DNA of 64,000 nucleotides from Kitasatospora sp. NBC_01287. Its GTDB lineage: Bacteria > Actinomycetota > Actinomycetes > Streptomycetales > Streptomycetaceae. A program made the position numbers and the translations under genes. The stretch covers positions 620,001-684,000 of the forward strand of contig NZ_JAPEPB010000002.1 of the NCBI RefSeq assembly GCF_026340565.1, given 5' to 3'. Below are positions 50,024 to 58,344 of the stretch, piece after piece. Within the stretch, counting starts at the first letter, position 1. The number at the start of each line of letters is the position of its first letter. The notes beneath the pieces are model-generated. The model had not been told where the DNA came from. It saw only the letters and a list, made by a program, of their open reading frames with translations, and did not search any database.

Positions 50024-51697
50024 CTACGACTGGTGTGACGGTGACTGGTGCGACGGTGACTGGTGCGACGGTGCGTCGGGCGTGCTGGGCAGCCGCGGCA
50101 CGGCGGCCAGCAGCTCCTGGGTGTACGGGTGCCGTGGTGCCTCGAAGACCCGCGCGGCCGGCCCTGACTCGACCACCCGCCCGTCCTTCATCACCAGCAC
50201 CCGGTGGCTGAGCCGGCGGACCACGCCGAGGTCGTGCGAGATGAGGACGAAGGCCACGCCCAGCCGCTCGCGCACCCGCTCGAAGAGGTCCAGGATCTGG
50301 GCCTGCACGGTGGCGTCCAGCGCCGAGACCGGCTCGTCGCAGACCACCACCTCGGGACGCGGGGCCAGCGCGCGGGCGATGGCCAGCCGCTGGCGCTGGC
50401 CGCCGGACAGGTCGCGGCCCATCCGGTCGAGCAGGCCGGCGGCCAGCCCCACGTCGTCCAGCAGCTCGGCGATCCGCGCCGGCCGCTCGGCCGCCGGCAG
50501 GCCGATGGCGCTCAGCGGCTCGGCCAGCAGGCGGCGCACGGTGTAGCGCGGGTCGAAGGAGGCGAGCGGGTCCTGGTGGACCAGCTGCACCCGCCGCCGG
50601 GCCGAGCGGCGTTCGGCCCCGCGCAGTTCGGCCCAGCTCCGGCCGCCGAGTTCGACGGACCCGGTGTCGGGGCGGACCAGGCCGGCGAGCATCCGGCCCA
50701 CCGTGGTCTTGCCGGAGCCCGACTCGCCGACGATGCCGAGGCTCTCCCCGGCCCGGACCTCCAGATCGACCCCGTCCACCGCGCGCAGCACCGCGCGGTC
50801 CGGCAGCCGGTAGGACTTGGCCAGCCCCGCCGCCCTCAGCAGCACCGGCCCCGGCCGCCCGAGCGGCGCGGCGCTGCGGCTGCCGTCGGGCACGGCGGCG
50901 ACCAGCTCGCGGGTGTACGGGTGGACGGGGGCGCGCAGCACCCGCTCGGGCGGGCCCTGCTCGACGAACCGCCCCTGGTGCATCACGTGCACGTGGTCGG
51001 CGATCTCGGCGACCAGGCCCAGGTCGTGGCTGATCAGCAGCACGGCGGTGCCGCCGGCGGTGCGTTCGCGCAGCAGCCGCAGCACTTGGCGCTGCACGGT
51101 GGCGTCCAGCGCGGTGGTCGGCTCGTCGGCGATCAGCAGCTCGGGGCGGGCCGAGAGCGCGGCGGCGATCAGGGCCCGCTGGCGCAGGCCGCCGGAGAGC
51201 TCGTGCGCGAACTGCCGGGCCCGCTGCTCCGGGCGCGGCACGCCCGCCTCGGCCAGCAGCCGCACGGCCTCGGCCGGCAACTCCCTTGCCGCGACGGTGC
51301 GGTGCTCCCGGGCGGCCTCGGTGACCTCGGCGCCGATCCGGCGCAGCGGGTCGAGCGAGCCGAGCGCGTCCTGCAGCACGTAGCCGATCCGCCGCCCGCG
51401 CAGGGCGCGCCACTGGCGGTCGGTGCGCCCGCGCAGGTCGGTGCCGTCGAAGCGCAGCCGCTCGGCGGCCACCGCGGCGTCCCGGCCCGCCAGCCCGAGC
51501 AGCGCGCGGGCGGTGACGCTCTTGCCGGAGCCGGACCCGCCGACCAGGGCCACCACCTGGCCGCGCCGGATCCGCAGCGAGACGCCGCGCACCGCCTCGA
51601 CGGCGCCACCGCTCGCGGGGAAGCGCACGGTCAGGTCCTCGATCTCGACCAGCGGCCCTGGGTCAGCCCTTCCGGGCCCTGGGTCCTCGGGGTTCAT
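50024..51697 (-). CDS. Fused double ABC ATPase of an oligopeptide/nickel-type importer (DppD-DppF)
   Basis: 557 aa with two complete nucleotide-binding domains. NBD1: Walker A GGSGSGKS, LSGGLRQR, IADEPTTALD, HDLGLV. NBD2: GESGSGKTT, LSGGQRQR, CDEPVSALDA, HDLGVV. Each NBD is followed by the Opp-type HPYTRELVAAVP / HPYTQELLAAVP segment. The C-terminus is three copies of SHQSP-like sequence from a 15-bp repeat. ATGA overlap with the permease upstream. Powers uptake by the two Opp-type permeases; a peptide, nickel chelate or siderophore-like substrate is possible. Confidence 0.94.
   Translation of the reverse strand: MNPEDPGPGRADPGPLVEIEDLTVRFPASGGAVEAVRGVSLRIRRGQVVALVGGSGSGKSVTARALLGLAGRDAAVAAERLRFDGTDLRGRTDRQWRALRGRRIGYVLQDALGSLDPLRRIGAEVTEAAREHRTVAARELPAEAVRLLAEAGVPRPEQRARQFAHELSGGLRQRALIAAALSARPELLIADEPTTALDATVQRQVLRLLRERTAGGTAVLLISHDLGLVAEIADHVHVMHQGRFVEQGPPERVLRAPVHPYTRELVAAVPDGSRSAAPLGRPGPVLLRAAGLAKSYRLPDRAVLRAVDGVDLEVRAGESLGIVGESGSGKTTVGRMLAGLVRPDTGSVELGGRSWAELRGAERRSARRRVQLVHQDPLASFDPRYTVRRLLAEPLSAIGLPAAERPARIAELLDDVGLAAGLLDRMGRDLSGGQRQRLAIARALAPRPEVVVCDEPVSALDATVQAQILDLFERVRERLGVAFVLISHDLGVVRRLSHRVLVMKDGRVVESGPAARVFEAPRHPYTQELLAAVPRLPSTPDAPSHQSPSHQSPSHQS
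50028..50072. repeat. 15-bp tandem repeat, 3 units, at the 3' end of the ABC ATPase gene
   Basis: GACTGGTGYGACGGT repeats three times directly before the TAG stop; in frame it encodes SHQSP-type repeats, so copy-number changes keep the frame. Confidence 0.88.
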
Positions 51698-52500
51698 CGC
51701 TGCCTCCGGTCGAGGGTCTGCTGCAGGTGGCGGCCGACCACCGAGACGGCCAGCACGGCGGCGGTGACGGCGGCCCCGGGGAAGGCGGCGGTCCACCAGG
51801 CGATCCCGAGGAACTCCCGGCTGCCGGCCAGCATGGCGCCCCACTCCGCCGTGGGCGGTCGCGGTCCCAGGCCGACGAAGCTCAGGCTGGAGCCGGCCAC
51901 GATGGTCGCGCCGAGCGAGACCACGCCGAGCGCGAGCACCGGGCCCAGCGCGTTGGGCAGCACGTGGCGCGCCACCACCTCGATCCGGCGCCGGCCGAAG
52001 CCGTGGGCGGCCTCGATGTAGGGGCGGTTGCGCAGGCCGATCACCTCCGCCCTGGCGACCCGGGCGAAGCCGGGCAGCGAGACGATCGCCAGGCCCAGCG
52101 TGGCCGGACCGCTGCCGGGGCCGAGCACCGCGACCACCAGGAAGACCAGCAGCAGCCCCGGCACCGAGAGCAGCACGTCCAGCAGCCGGCCGAGCAGCTG
52201 GTCGACCAGCCGCCCGCCCTGCGCCGCCGCCACGCCGAGCACGGTGCCGCCGACCAGGGCCAGGGCCACCGCGCCGGTGCCGATCAGCAGCGAGGGCCGC
52301 GCGCCGTAGACGATCCGGGCGTACAGGTCGCGCCCGTTCTGGTCGGTGCCGAGCAGGTGGGCGCCGCTCGGCGCGCGCAGCAGGGCGCCCAGGTCGGTGG
52401 CGTTGGGGTCGGTGCCGGTGAAGAGCGCGGGCGCCAGCGCCATCGCCGCCAGCACCGCGAGCACGGCGAGGCCGGCCCAGAGCCCGAAGCGGCGGCTCAT
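51694..52500 (-). CDS. OppC/DppC-type ABC permease
   Basis: 268 aa, an N-terminal helix then about five more. Family motif LLGTDQNGRDLYARIVYGAR and the coupling segment YIEAAHGFGRRRIEVVARHVLPN. Pairs with the OppB-type protein. ATGA overlaps on both sides. Confidence 0.94.
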   Translation of the reverse strand: MSRRFGLWAGLAVLAVLAAMALAPALFTGTDPNATDLGALLRAPSGAHLLGTDQNGRDLYARIVYGARPSLLIGTGAVALALVGGTVLGVAAAQGGRLVDQLLGRLLDVLLSVPGLLLVFLVVAVLGPGSGPATLGLAIVSLPGFARVARAEVIGLRNRPYIEAAHGFGRRRIEVVARHVLPNALGPVLALGVVSLGATIVAGSSLSFVGLGPRPPTAEWGAMLAGSREFLGIAWWTAAFPGAAVTAAVLAVSVVGRHLQQTLDRRQR

Positions 52501-53486
52501 CGCGCACCCCCGGCCTGGCGCGAGCGCGGGTCGATCAGCCACTGCAGCACGTCGACCGCGGTGTTGAGCAGCGCGAAGACCGTCGCGGCCAGCAGCACCA
52601 GGGCGAGCACCACGGGCATGTCCTTGTTCTGCACGGCGCTGAGCAGCAGGCGGCCGATCCCCTGCCGGGAGAAGACGATCTCCACCACCACCGCGCCGCC
52701 GACCAGCGAGCCGGCCAGCCAGCCGAAGAGCGCGGTGGCCGGCAGCAGCGCGTGGCGCAGCGCGTGCCGCAGCAGCACCGCCCAGCCGCTGATCCCGCGG
52801 GCGCGGGCGGTGGTGGCGAAGGGCTCCTCCAGTGCCCGCAGCAGCCCCTCGCGCAGCACCTGCGCGATCACGGCGGTCGGCGCGGCGGCCAGCGCGAGGG
52901 TGGGCAGCACCAGGCCGGGCAGGCCCGGGGCACCGATCGCGGGCAGCCAGCGCAGCTGGAAGGAGAAGACCGTGAGCAGCAGCAGGCCGGTCCAGAACGG
53001 CGGCAGCGCGACCACCAGGGACTCGATCGCGGCGGCCGCCGCGCGCACCCGGCGCCCGGCCCTGGCAGTGGCCAGCGCCAGCAGCAGCGCGCCGGCGGCG
53101 GTCACCAGCAGGGTGGCGAGCAGCAGTTGGGCGGTGGCCGGCAGCTGGGCGCCGATCGCCTGGCGGACCGGCTGGCGCAGCACGTAGGAGTCGCCGAGGT
53201 CGCCGTGCAGCAGCCGGCCCAGGTAGGTCGCGTACTGCAGCGGGAGCGGGTCGTCGAGGCGGTACTGGGCCGCGATCGCGGCCCTGGTGGCGGGGGTGAC
53301 GGCGGCGCCGGCCAGCAGCACGTCGGCGGTGCCGCCGGGCATCAGGTGCAGCAGCAGGAAGGCGGCGGTGACCGCGCCCCAGAGCACGGCGAGCGAGGTG
53401 GCCAGGCGCAGCAGGACGAAGCGGGCCAGGGCCAGGCGGTCCTGGCCGGCGGGCCGGGCCGCCCGCGCGGTCAGGAGGCCAGCCAT
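52497..53486 (-). CDS. OppB/DppB-type ABC permease
   Basis: 329 aa, six helices. N-terminal LLRLATSLAVLWGAVTAAF and LHLMPGG, coupling segment ATTARARGISGWAVLLRHALR. ATG 53484-53486 lies 16 nt inside the upstream binding-protein gene, so translation is coupled. Forms the channel with the OppC-type protein. Confidence 0.93.
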   Translation of the reverse strand: MAGLLTARAARPAGQDRLALARFVLLRLATSLAVLWGAVTAAFLLLHLMPGGTADVLLAGAAVTPATRAAIAAQYRLDDPLPLQYATYLGRLLHGDLGDSYVLRQPVRQAIGAQLPATAQLLLATLLVTAAGALLLALATARAGRRVRAAAAAIESLVVALPPFWTGLLLLTVFSFQLRWLPAIGAPGLPGLVLPTLALAAAPTAVIAQVLREGLLRALEEPFATTARARGISGWAVLLRHALRHALLPATALFGWLAGSLVGGAVVVEIVFSRQGIGRLLLSAVQNKDMPVVLALVLLAATVFALLNTAVDVLQWLIDPRSRQAGGAR

Positions 53487-55132
53487 GCGCCGTAGAAGTC
53501 CGGGGTGCCGTCCACGTCGAAGGTCACCCCCTGGACGGCGGAGCGGGCGGCCAGCGAGGAGAGCGGGGAGTAGATCGGGAAGACCGCGGCGTCCTGGGTG
53601 ATCCGCTGCTGCACCTGGTCGTAGGCGTGCTCGCGGTCGGCCTCGGTCGCGGCCTGGTCGGCGGTCTTGAACAGCTGCTCGACGGCGGGGTTGTCGTAGC
53701 GGGAGACGTTGTTGCTGATCCCGCGGGCGGCGGTGGGGATGTTCGCGGCGCTGAAGAGCACCCGCAGCACATCGGGATCGGGGGCGGCGAAGCTGGTGTC
53801 GATCAGGTCGTAGTCCCCGGCCAGCAGGCGCTTGACGTAGGTGCCGGAGTCGACGTTCTGCTCGACGATCTCGATGCCCAGCGCCTTGGCCTGGCCCTGG
53901 ATCTGCACCGCCAGGTCCTGGATCGATGGGTTGGACCACAGGTGGCGCAGGCTGAGCCGCACCCCGTCCTTGGTCCGGTAGCCCTGCGCGTCCCGGCCGG
54001 TCCAACCCGCCTGGTCGAGCAGCTTGTTCGCGTCCGCGACGTCGGTGCGGTAGGAGCCGGCGACCGAACTGTCGTAGCCCGGCGTGGTGGTGGAGAGCGG
54101 GCCCTTGGCCGAGGGGTAGAGCCCGAAGAAGAGGCCCTGCACGATGGTGGACCAGTCGATCCCCTCGCGCACGGCCTGACGGACCGACAGGTCGGCCAGC
54201 GGCCCGGAGGCGGTGTTCGGCCAGTAGCTGTAGTTGGCGCCCGGGTAGGGGGAGTCGTGCAGGGTCAGGCCCGGGGTGTCGCGCACGGTGCGCAGGCCGA
54301 TGGGCGAGAGCGCGGTGGCCGCGTCCACCTGGCCGCTGGTCAGCGCGCCGCCGCGGGTCGAGTCGTCCGGCACCACGGTCAGCTCGATGCCGTCCAGGTG
54401 GGCCGGGCCGCCCGGGGAGAGTGCGGCGGGCGCCCAGGCGTAGCCGGGGTTGCGGGTGTAGGTGATGCCCTTCTGCGAGACGAAGCCGGTGTCGCTGCGG
54501 AACGGGCCGGTGCCGACGATCCTGGTGCAGAGGGTGGCCGGCGGCGCGGTGAGGGTCTTGGGCGACTCGATGCCGAGGTTGGGGGTGGCCAGGGCGCCGA
54601 GCAGGCCGGAGTCCGGGCTGCGCAGGGTGATCTCCACGGTGTGCGGGTCCACCGCGCGCGAGGAGGCGTAGGAGGCCAGCAGGCCGGCGGCGAGCATGGA
54701 CTTGGTGGCCGGCGCCACCACCTGGTCCAGGTTGGCCACCACGGCGGCCGCGTCGAAGGGCGTGCCGTCGGTGAAGGTCACCGAGTCGCGCAGGTGCAGG
54801 GTGTAGGTCAGGCCGTCCGGCGAGACCTGCCAGGAGGTGGCGAGCCAGGGGTGCAGCGCGCCCTTGGCGTCCTGGTAGACGAGCGAGTCGAGGATCGGGC
54901 GGGCGAAGAGGCGCGCCGCCTGGGTGGGGCTCTGGTGCGGGTCCAGGCAGTCGGGCTGGGTGGCCACCGCCAGGCGCAGGGTGCCGCCGGCGCGGGGCGG
55001 TCCGGCCGCCGGGGTCGCGCCCGCTCCGCCGGCGCCGGCGGAGCAGCCGGACAGCGCCCCCAGGAGCAGCGCGGCGATGCCGGCCGCGGCGGCGGGACCG
55101 CGGTGTCCGCGGAACCAGGTGGCAGAGTCCAT
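53471..55132 (-). CDS. Family-5 substrate-binding lipoprotein (oligopeptide/nickel type)
   Basis: 553 aa. Lipobox LLGALSGC after a Sec signal; SBP_bac_5 features include GGTLRLAVATQPDCLDPH, LATSWQVSPDGLTYTLHLRD and the C-terminal half with FGLYPSAKGPLS. Binds a peptide-like or metal-chelate solute outside the membrane for the downstream importer. Being next to a P450 and PKS genes raises the option of a transported pathway precursor or product. The 5' gap to the LLM gene has a strong terminator. Confidence 0.93.
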   Translation of the reverse strand: MDSATWFRGHRGPAAAAGIAALLLGALSGCSAGAGGAGATPAAGPPRAGGTLRLAVATQPDCLDPHQSPTQAARLFARPILDSLVYQDAKGALHPWLATSWQVSPDGLTYTLHLRDSVTFTDGTPFDAAAVVANLDQVVAPATKSMLAAGLLASYASSRAVDPHTVEITLRSPDSGLLGALATPNLGIESPKTLTAPPATLCTRIVGTGPFRSDTGFVSQKGITYTRNPGYAWAPAALSPGGPAHLDGIELTVVPDDSTRGGALTSGQVDAATALSPIGLRTVRDTPGLTLHDSPYPGANYSYWPNTASGPLADLSVRQAVREGIDWSTIVQGLFFGLYPSAKGPLSTTTPGYDSSVAGSYRTDVADANKLLDQAGWTGRDAQGYRTKDGVRLSLRHLWSNPSIQDLAVQIQGQAKALGIEIVEQNVDSGTYVKRLLAGDYDLIDTSFAAPDPDVLRVLFSAANIPTAARGISNNVSRYDNPAVEQLFKTADQAATEADREHAYDQVQQRITQDAAVFPIYSPLSSLAARSAVQGVTFDVDGTPDFYGAWLAS

Positions 55133-55275
55133 CGTTGTCCTCGCTGCTCCAGGGGCCGCCGGTGGCCGTGCCCCTCGTCCGTTCGCCGGCGCCCTCGGTG
55201 CGCGCCGGTGCCTGTCGGGCAGCCACGATGGTGCAGCGGGCTAAACCCGCTCTGAACCGGTGCGGGCCGGCCCGG

Positions 55276-55320
55276 CACGTCGACGGCCCGGCCCCTGGGC
55301 GGGGTCGGGCCGTCGACGTG
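55276..55320 (-). terminator. Strong hairpin after the LLM oxidoreductase gene
   Basis: 20-bp stem with one G-T type mismatch: CACGTCGACGGCCCGGCCCC (55276-55295) and GGGGTCGGGCCGTCGACGTG (55301-55320), 5-nt loop. Between it and the gene end, TTGTCAGATCRC-like direct repeats occur at 55339-55382. It suggests that the importer operon has its own promoter within 55133-55275. Confidence 0.85.
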
Positions 55321-55374
55321 TGGTGGGGTGATGGTCCGTCAGATCGCTTGTCAGGTTCCTTGTCAGATCACTTG

Positions 55375-56352
55375 TCAGATCGCCTTGGTCAGCAGCTCGT
55401 AGGAGCGCACCCGGGCCTCGTGGTCGGGGACCTGGGTGAGCACGAAGAGCTCGTCGGCGCGGGTCTGCTGGAGCAGTTCGCGCAGCCGGGGGCCGACCGC
55501 CTGCGGGGAGCCGACGAACTGCGGGGCGATCCGCTCGTGCAGGAAGGCCCGCTCGGCCGGCGAGAAGGGGTGGGCGGCGGCCTCCTCCTCGGTGGGCAGC
55601 ACGGTGTTCGGGTCGGTGGTGCGCATCCGGATCTGGCCCAGCACGAAGGCGTTGGCCAACCGGTGCGCGCGCTCGTCGGTGTCGGAGACGACGGCGATCA
55701 CGGCCACCCCGGCGTGGGGTTCGGGCTGCTCGGCCGTGGGCCGGAACGCCGCGCGGTAGGCGTGCAGCGCCTCCGGGGCGCCGCCGCCGACGATGGCGTG
55801 GGCGTAGACGTAGGGCAGCCCGTGCCGGCCGGCGTAGCGCGCGCTGTCCGCGCTGGAGCCGACCAGCCAGAGCCGGGGCGCCACCTCGGGCTCCGGCACC
55901 GCCCGCACGCCCCGCAGTCCGCCGCTGAAGTAGGCCCGCAGATCCTCCAGTTGCCCGTCGAAGCCGCGCCCCGTCGGATCGCCGAGCAGGGCGGCCGCGG
56001 CGGGCGAACCGCCGCCGGCCCGGCCCAGGCCCAGGTCGACCCGGCCGTGGTGGAGGCCGGCGAGCATCCCGAACTGCTCGGCCACCGCCAGGGTGGCGTG
56101 GTTGGGCAGCAGGACCGCACCCGAGCCGACCCGGATCGAGCTGGTGGCCGCCAGGATCTGCCCGGCCAGCACCGCGGGGCTGGAGGCGGCCAGCGCCGGC
56201 GTGCTGTGGTGCTCCGCGACCCAGTACCGCGTGTAGCCCAGGGTCTCCACGGCGCGGGCCAGTTCGACCGAGCGCCGGAGCGCGTCGCCGGCCCGGTCAC
56301 CCCGCCAGACCGGGGCCGTGTCGTGCACCGATATCGCGATCGCCTCGGTCAA
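55375..56352 (-). CDS. LLM-class flavin-dependent oxidoreductase (luciferase-like)
   Basis: 325 aa from TTG 56350-56352, chosen because GGGAGGAG lies 6 nt upstream; an ATG six codons earlier (56370) has that site inside its own reading frame. Bacterial-luciferase-like TIM barrel: YTRYWVAEHHSTPALAASSP, the VGSGAVLLPNHATLAVAEQF strand/helix and WLVGSSADSARYAG. Uses FMN or F420 for oxidation or monooxygenation. Single-gene group-1 type. Sits between FkbH and the importer; a tailoring step on the polyketide is the simplest role. Confidence 0.9.
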   Translation of the reverse strand: MTEAIAISVHDTAPVWRGDRAGDALRRSVELARAVETLGYTRYWVAEHHSTPALAASSPAVLAGQILAATSSIRVGSGAVLLPNHATLAVAEQFGMLAGLHHGRVDLGLGRAGGGSPAAAALLGDPTGRGFDGQLEDLRAYFSGGLRGVRAVPEPEVAPRLWLVGSSADSARYAGRHGLPYVYAHAIVGGGAPEALHAYRAAFRPTAEQPEPHAGVAVIAVVSDTDERAHRLANAFVLGQIRMRTTDPNTVLPTEEEAAAHPFSPAERAFLHERIAPQFVGSPQAVGPRLRELLQQTRADELFVLTQVPDHEARVRSYELLTKAI

Positions 56353-56412
56353 GGCGCTCTCCTCCCGCATGCTGCGCCCGGTGCGCCAACGCGTCGCACC
56401 CTTGTACGATCC

Positions 56413-56442
56413 AGTTAAGTCGAGGGCCCCTCAGGTTGTCAA
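56413..56442 (-). promoter_or_regulatory. Promoter of the LLM gene inside the end of the FkbH gene
   Basis: Minus strand TTGACA (56437-56442), 18-bp spacer, TTAACT (56413-56418). The spacer holds a GAGGG-C-CCCTC palindrome (56422-56432). The -35 lies in the last codons of FkbH, so the LLM gene can be transcribed separately from the PKS operon. Confidence 0.55.
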
Positions 56443-58344
56443 CGCCGCTCCCGGCTCGGGCACCAGGTCCGGCGCCGCGGCCAGCGTCAGGTGGGCGGGC
56501 ACCTGCGGCAGCGCGCCGCCCGCGCCGAGCGGATGGACGAAGCTCGCGGCCGCCTCGGTGCGCTCCAGCACCGCGAAGCCGTAGTGCGGGTAGAAGTCGG
56601 CGACCTTGGCGTTCTTGGCCGTGCGCAGGTAGCTGCCGCGCACCGCCGTGAAGCCGGCCGCCTCCGCCCGCTCCAGCAGCGCCGCCAGGCAGGCCTGCTC
56701 GATGCCCCGGGAGAAGACCCGGCAGCTCAGCACCAGGTTGTCGACCACCAGCTCGCGCCCCACCGCGCGCAGGAAGACCGCGCCGACGATCCCGTTGCTC
56801 CCGAACCGGTCGCCCGCCGCCAGCGCGAGCACCCGGCCGGCCCCGCCCTCGGCCAGCTCGCGCACCTCGGGGACCCCGAGGCGCTCCGTGGTGAGGTTGA
56901 ACTGGTTGGTCCGAAGCGTCAGTTGCGAGATCCTCTGGTACTCGGCCGGGGTGGCCGCGGCCAGCTCGACCCGGACCTGGAGGTCGGCCAGGAAGTGCTC
57001 GGCCGATCCGGCGGCGGAGAGGAACTCCGCGCGCGCCGACTCCTCCTGGTAGCGCCGGGTGCGCACCCGGTCCTCCGCGGTCACCTCGGTGGTGGCGAAC
57101 CAGCCGTCGGCCAGCAGGCGGTGCACGTGCTCGGCCGGGTCGCCGTCCAGCGGCACCACCGCCGCGGCGGGCAGTTCGGCGCGCACCGCAGCGCACTCGT
57201 AGCGGCTGTCGTCGGCGAAGACCAGGCTGTCCGCGCCGAGGTTCAGCTCCGCCGCCAGGGTGCGCAGGTTCTCCGGCTTCGGCGCCCAGTTGGCCAGCAC
57301 CCGGACGAAGTCCGCCTCGCGCACCAGCAGGTCGGGATGCTCGCGCAGCACGGTGCGCACCGGCTCCTGGTCGTTCTTGCTGACCGCGGCCAGCAGCACC
57401 CCCTGCGACTGGAGCTGCTTGAGCACCCCCTGGAAGCGGTGGAAGGCCTCGCCGCGGCGCCCGTGCGCCACTTCGATCCCCTCGATCCCGTCGTCGCCGA
57501 GCACCCCGCCCCAGAGCGTCTGGTCCAGGTCGACCGCCAGCACCTTCTTCGCCCGCCCGCCGCGGGCCCGCACCAGGTGGGCCAACTCCCTCGCGTAGGA
57601 GGCCAGCAGGGGATCGGAGAGGTGCGCGCCCGCGTAGACGTCGAAGCGCGGGTCGGTCAGCGGCACCGCCTCGGTGAGCAGCGGGTCGAGGTCGAGGACC
57701 ACCAGCCGCTCGTCCGCCCCGGCCAGGCCGAGCAGCTCGGCGTTGGCGGTGCGCCAGGTCGCGCCGAGCCGGGCCCGGGCGGCGTGGTCCAGCAACTGGA
57801 CCTGCCAGGTCCTGGGCAGCGGCACGGTGTTGAGCACCAGGGTGGCACCGGTGCGCGCGGTGAAGCCGGTGGCCAGGGAGCGCCAGAGCGCGAGCTTCTC
57901 GGTGAGCGCGGCGGCCACGTCCTCGGCGGTGAACGGCACCGGGACCCGCTCGAAGACCGCCGTGTGGTCCAGCACGCAGACGGTCAGCCAGGCCGGGTCG
58001 GCCGGCTGGTCGGCGGCCGGGTCGCCCAGGTCGAAGACGTAGGAGCCGTAGTCGGCCACCCGCACCTCGGGCAGGTAGCCGTGCCGGGCCAACTCCCCCA
58101 CCAGCGCGGTCCGCAGAGAGTTCAGCAGGCCCGATCCGGTCAGCTGGACCCTGGCCGTCGGCAGGTCGGGGTGCAGGGCGCGCAGCTCGGCGGGCTCCAG
58201 CCGGGCCAGCAGGCGGGCCGCGGCGGCCGCCCGCTCGCCGTCGAGTCCGGCGAGCAGGCCCGGCACGCGGTCGAAGTTCCGTTCCAGCAGCCCACGTTGG
58301 TGCAGATCGCGCAGCTCGGCCAGCGCGTCGTCGGCGGTCTTCAT
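56431..58344 (-). CDS. FkbH-like glyceryl-ACP loading enzyme
   Basis: 637 aa, full-length FkbH/HAD-IIIC protein. N-terminal SGNH-like region (DYGSYVFDL), HAD phosphatase core with VLAVDLDQTLWGG, AVSKNDQ and VFADDSRYECAAVRA, and a GNAT-like C-terminal domain (IVGAVFLRAVGRELVVDNLVLS, split). Family function: loads a D-3-phosphoglycerate/1,3-BPG-derived glyceryl unit as a thioester on an ACP with loss of phosphate, feeding methoxymalonyl-, hydroxymalonyl- or lactate/tetronate-type chemistry. ATG overlaps the stop of the PKS module (ATGA). The dehydrogenase and free ACP genes that make methoxymalonyl-ACP are not in the window. Confidence 0.92.
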   Translation of the reverse strand: MKTADDALAELRDLHQRGLLERNFDRVPGLLAGLDGERAAAAARLLARLEPAELRALHPDLPTARVQLTGSGLLNSLRTALVGELARHGYLPEVRVADYGSYVFDLGDPAADQPADPAWLTVCVLDHTAVFERVPVPFTAEDVAAALTEKLALWRSLATGFTARTGATLVLNTVPLPRTWQVQLLDHAARARLGATWRTANAELLGLAGADERLVVLDLDPLLTEAVPLTDPRFDVYAGAHLSDPLLASYARELAHLVRARGGRAKKVLAVDLDQTLWGGVLGDDGIEGIEVAHGRRGEAFHRFQGVLKQLQSQGVLLAAVSKNDQEPVRTVLREHPDLLVREADFVRVLANWAPKPENLRTLAAELNLGADSLVFADDSRYECAAVRAELPAAAVVPLDGDPAEHVHRLLADGWFATTEVTAEDRVRTRRYQEESARAEFLSAAGSAEHFLADLQVRVELAAATPAEYQRISQLTLRTNQFNLTTERLGVPEVRELAEGGAGRVLALAAGDRFGSNGIVGAVFLRAVGRELVVDNLVLSCRVFSRGIEQACLAALLERAEAAGFTAVRGSYLRTAKNAKVADFYPHYGFAVLERTEAAASFVHPLGAGGALPQVPAHLTLAAAPDLVPEPGAALTT

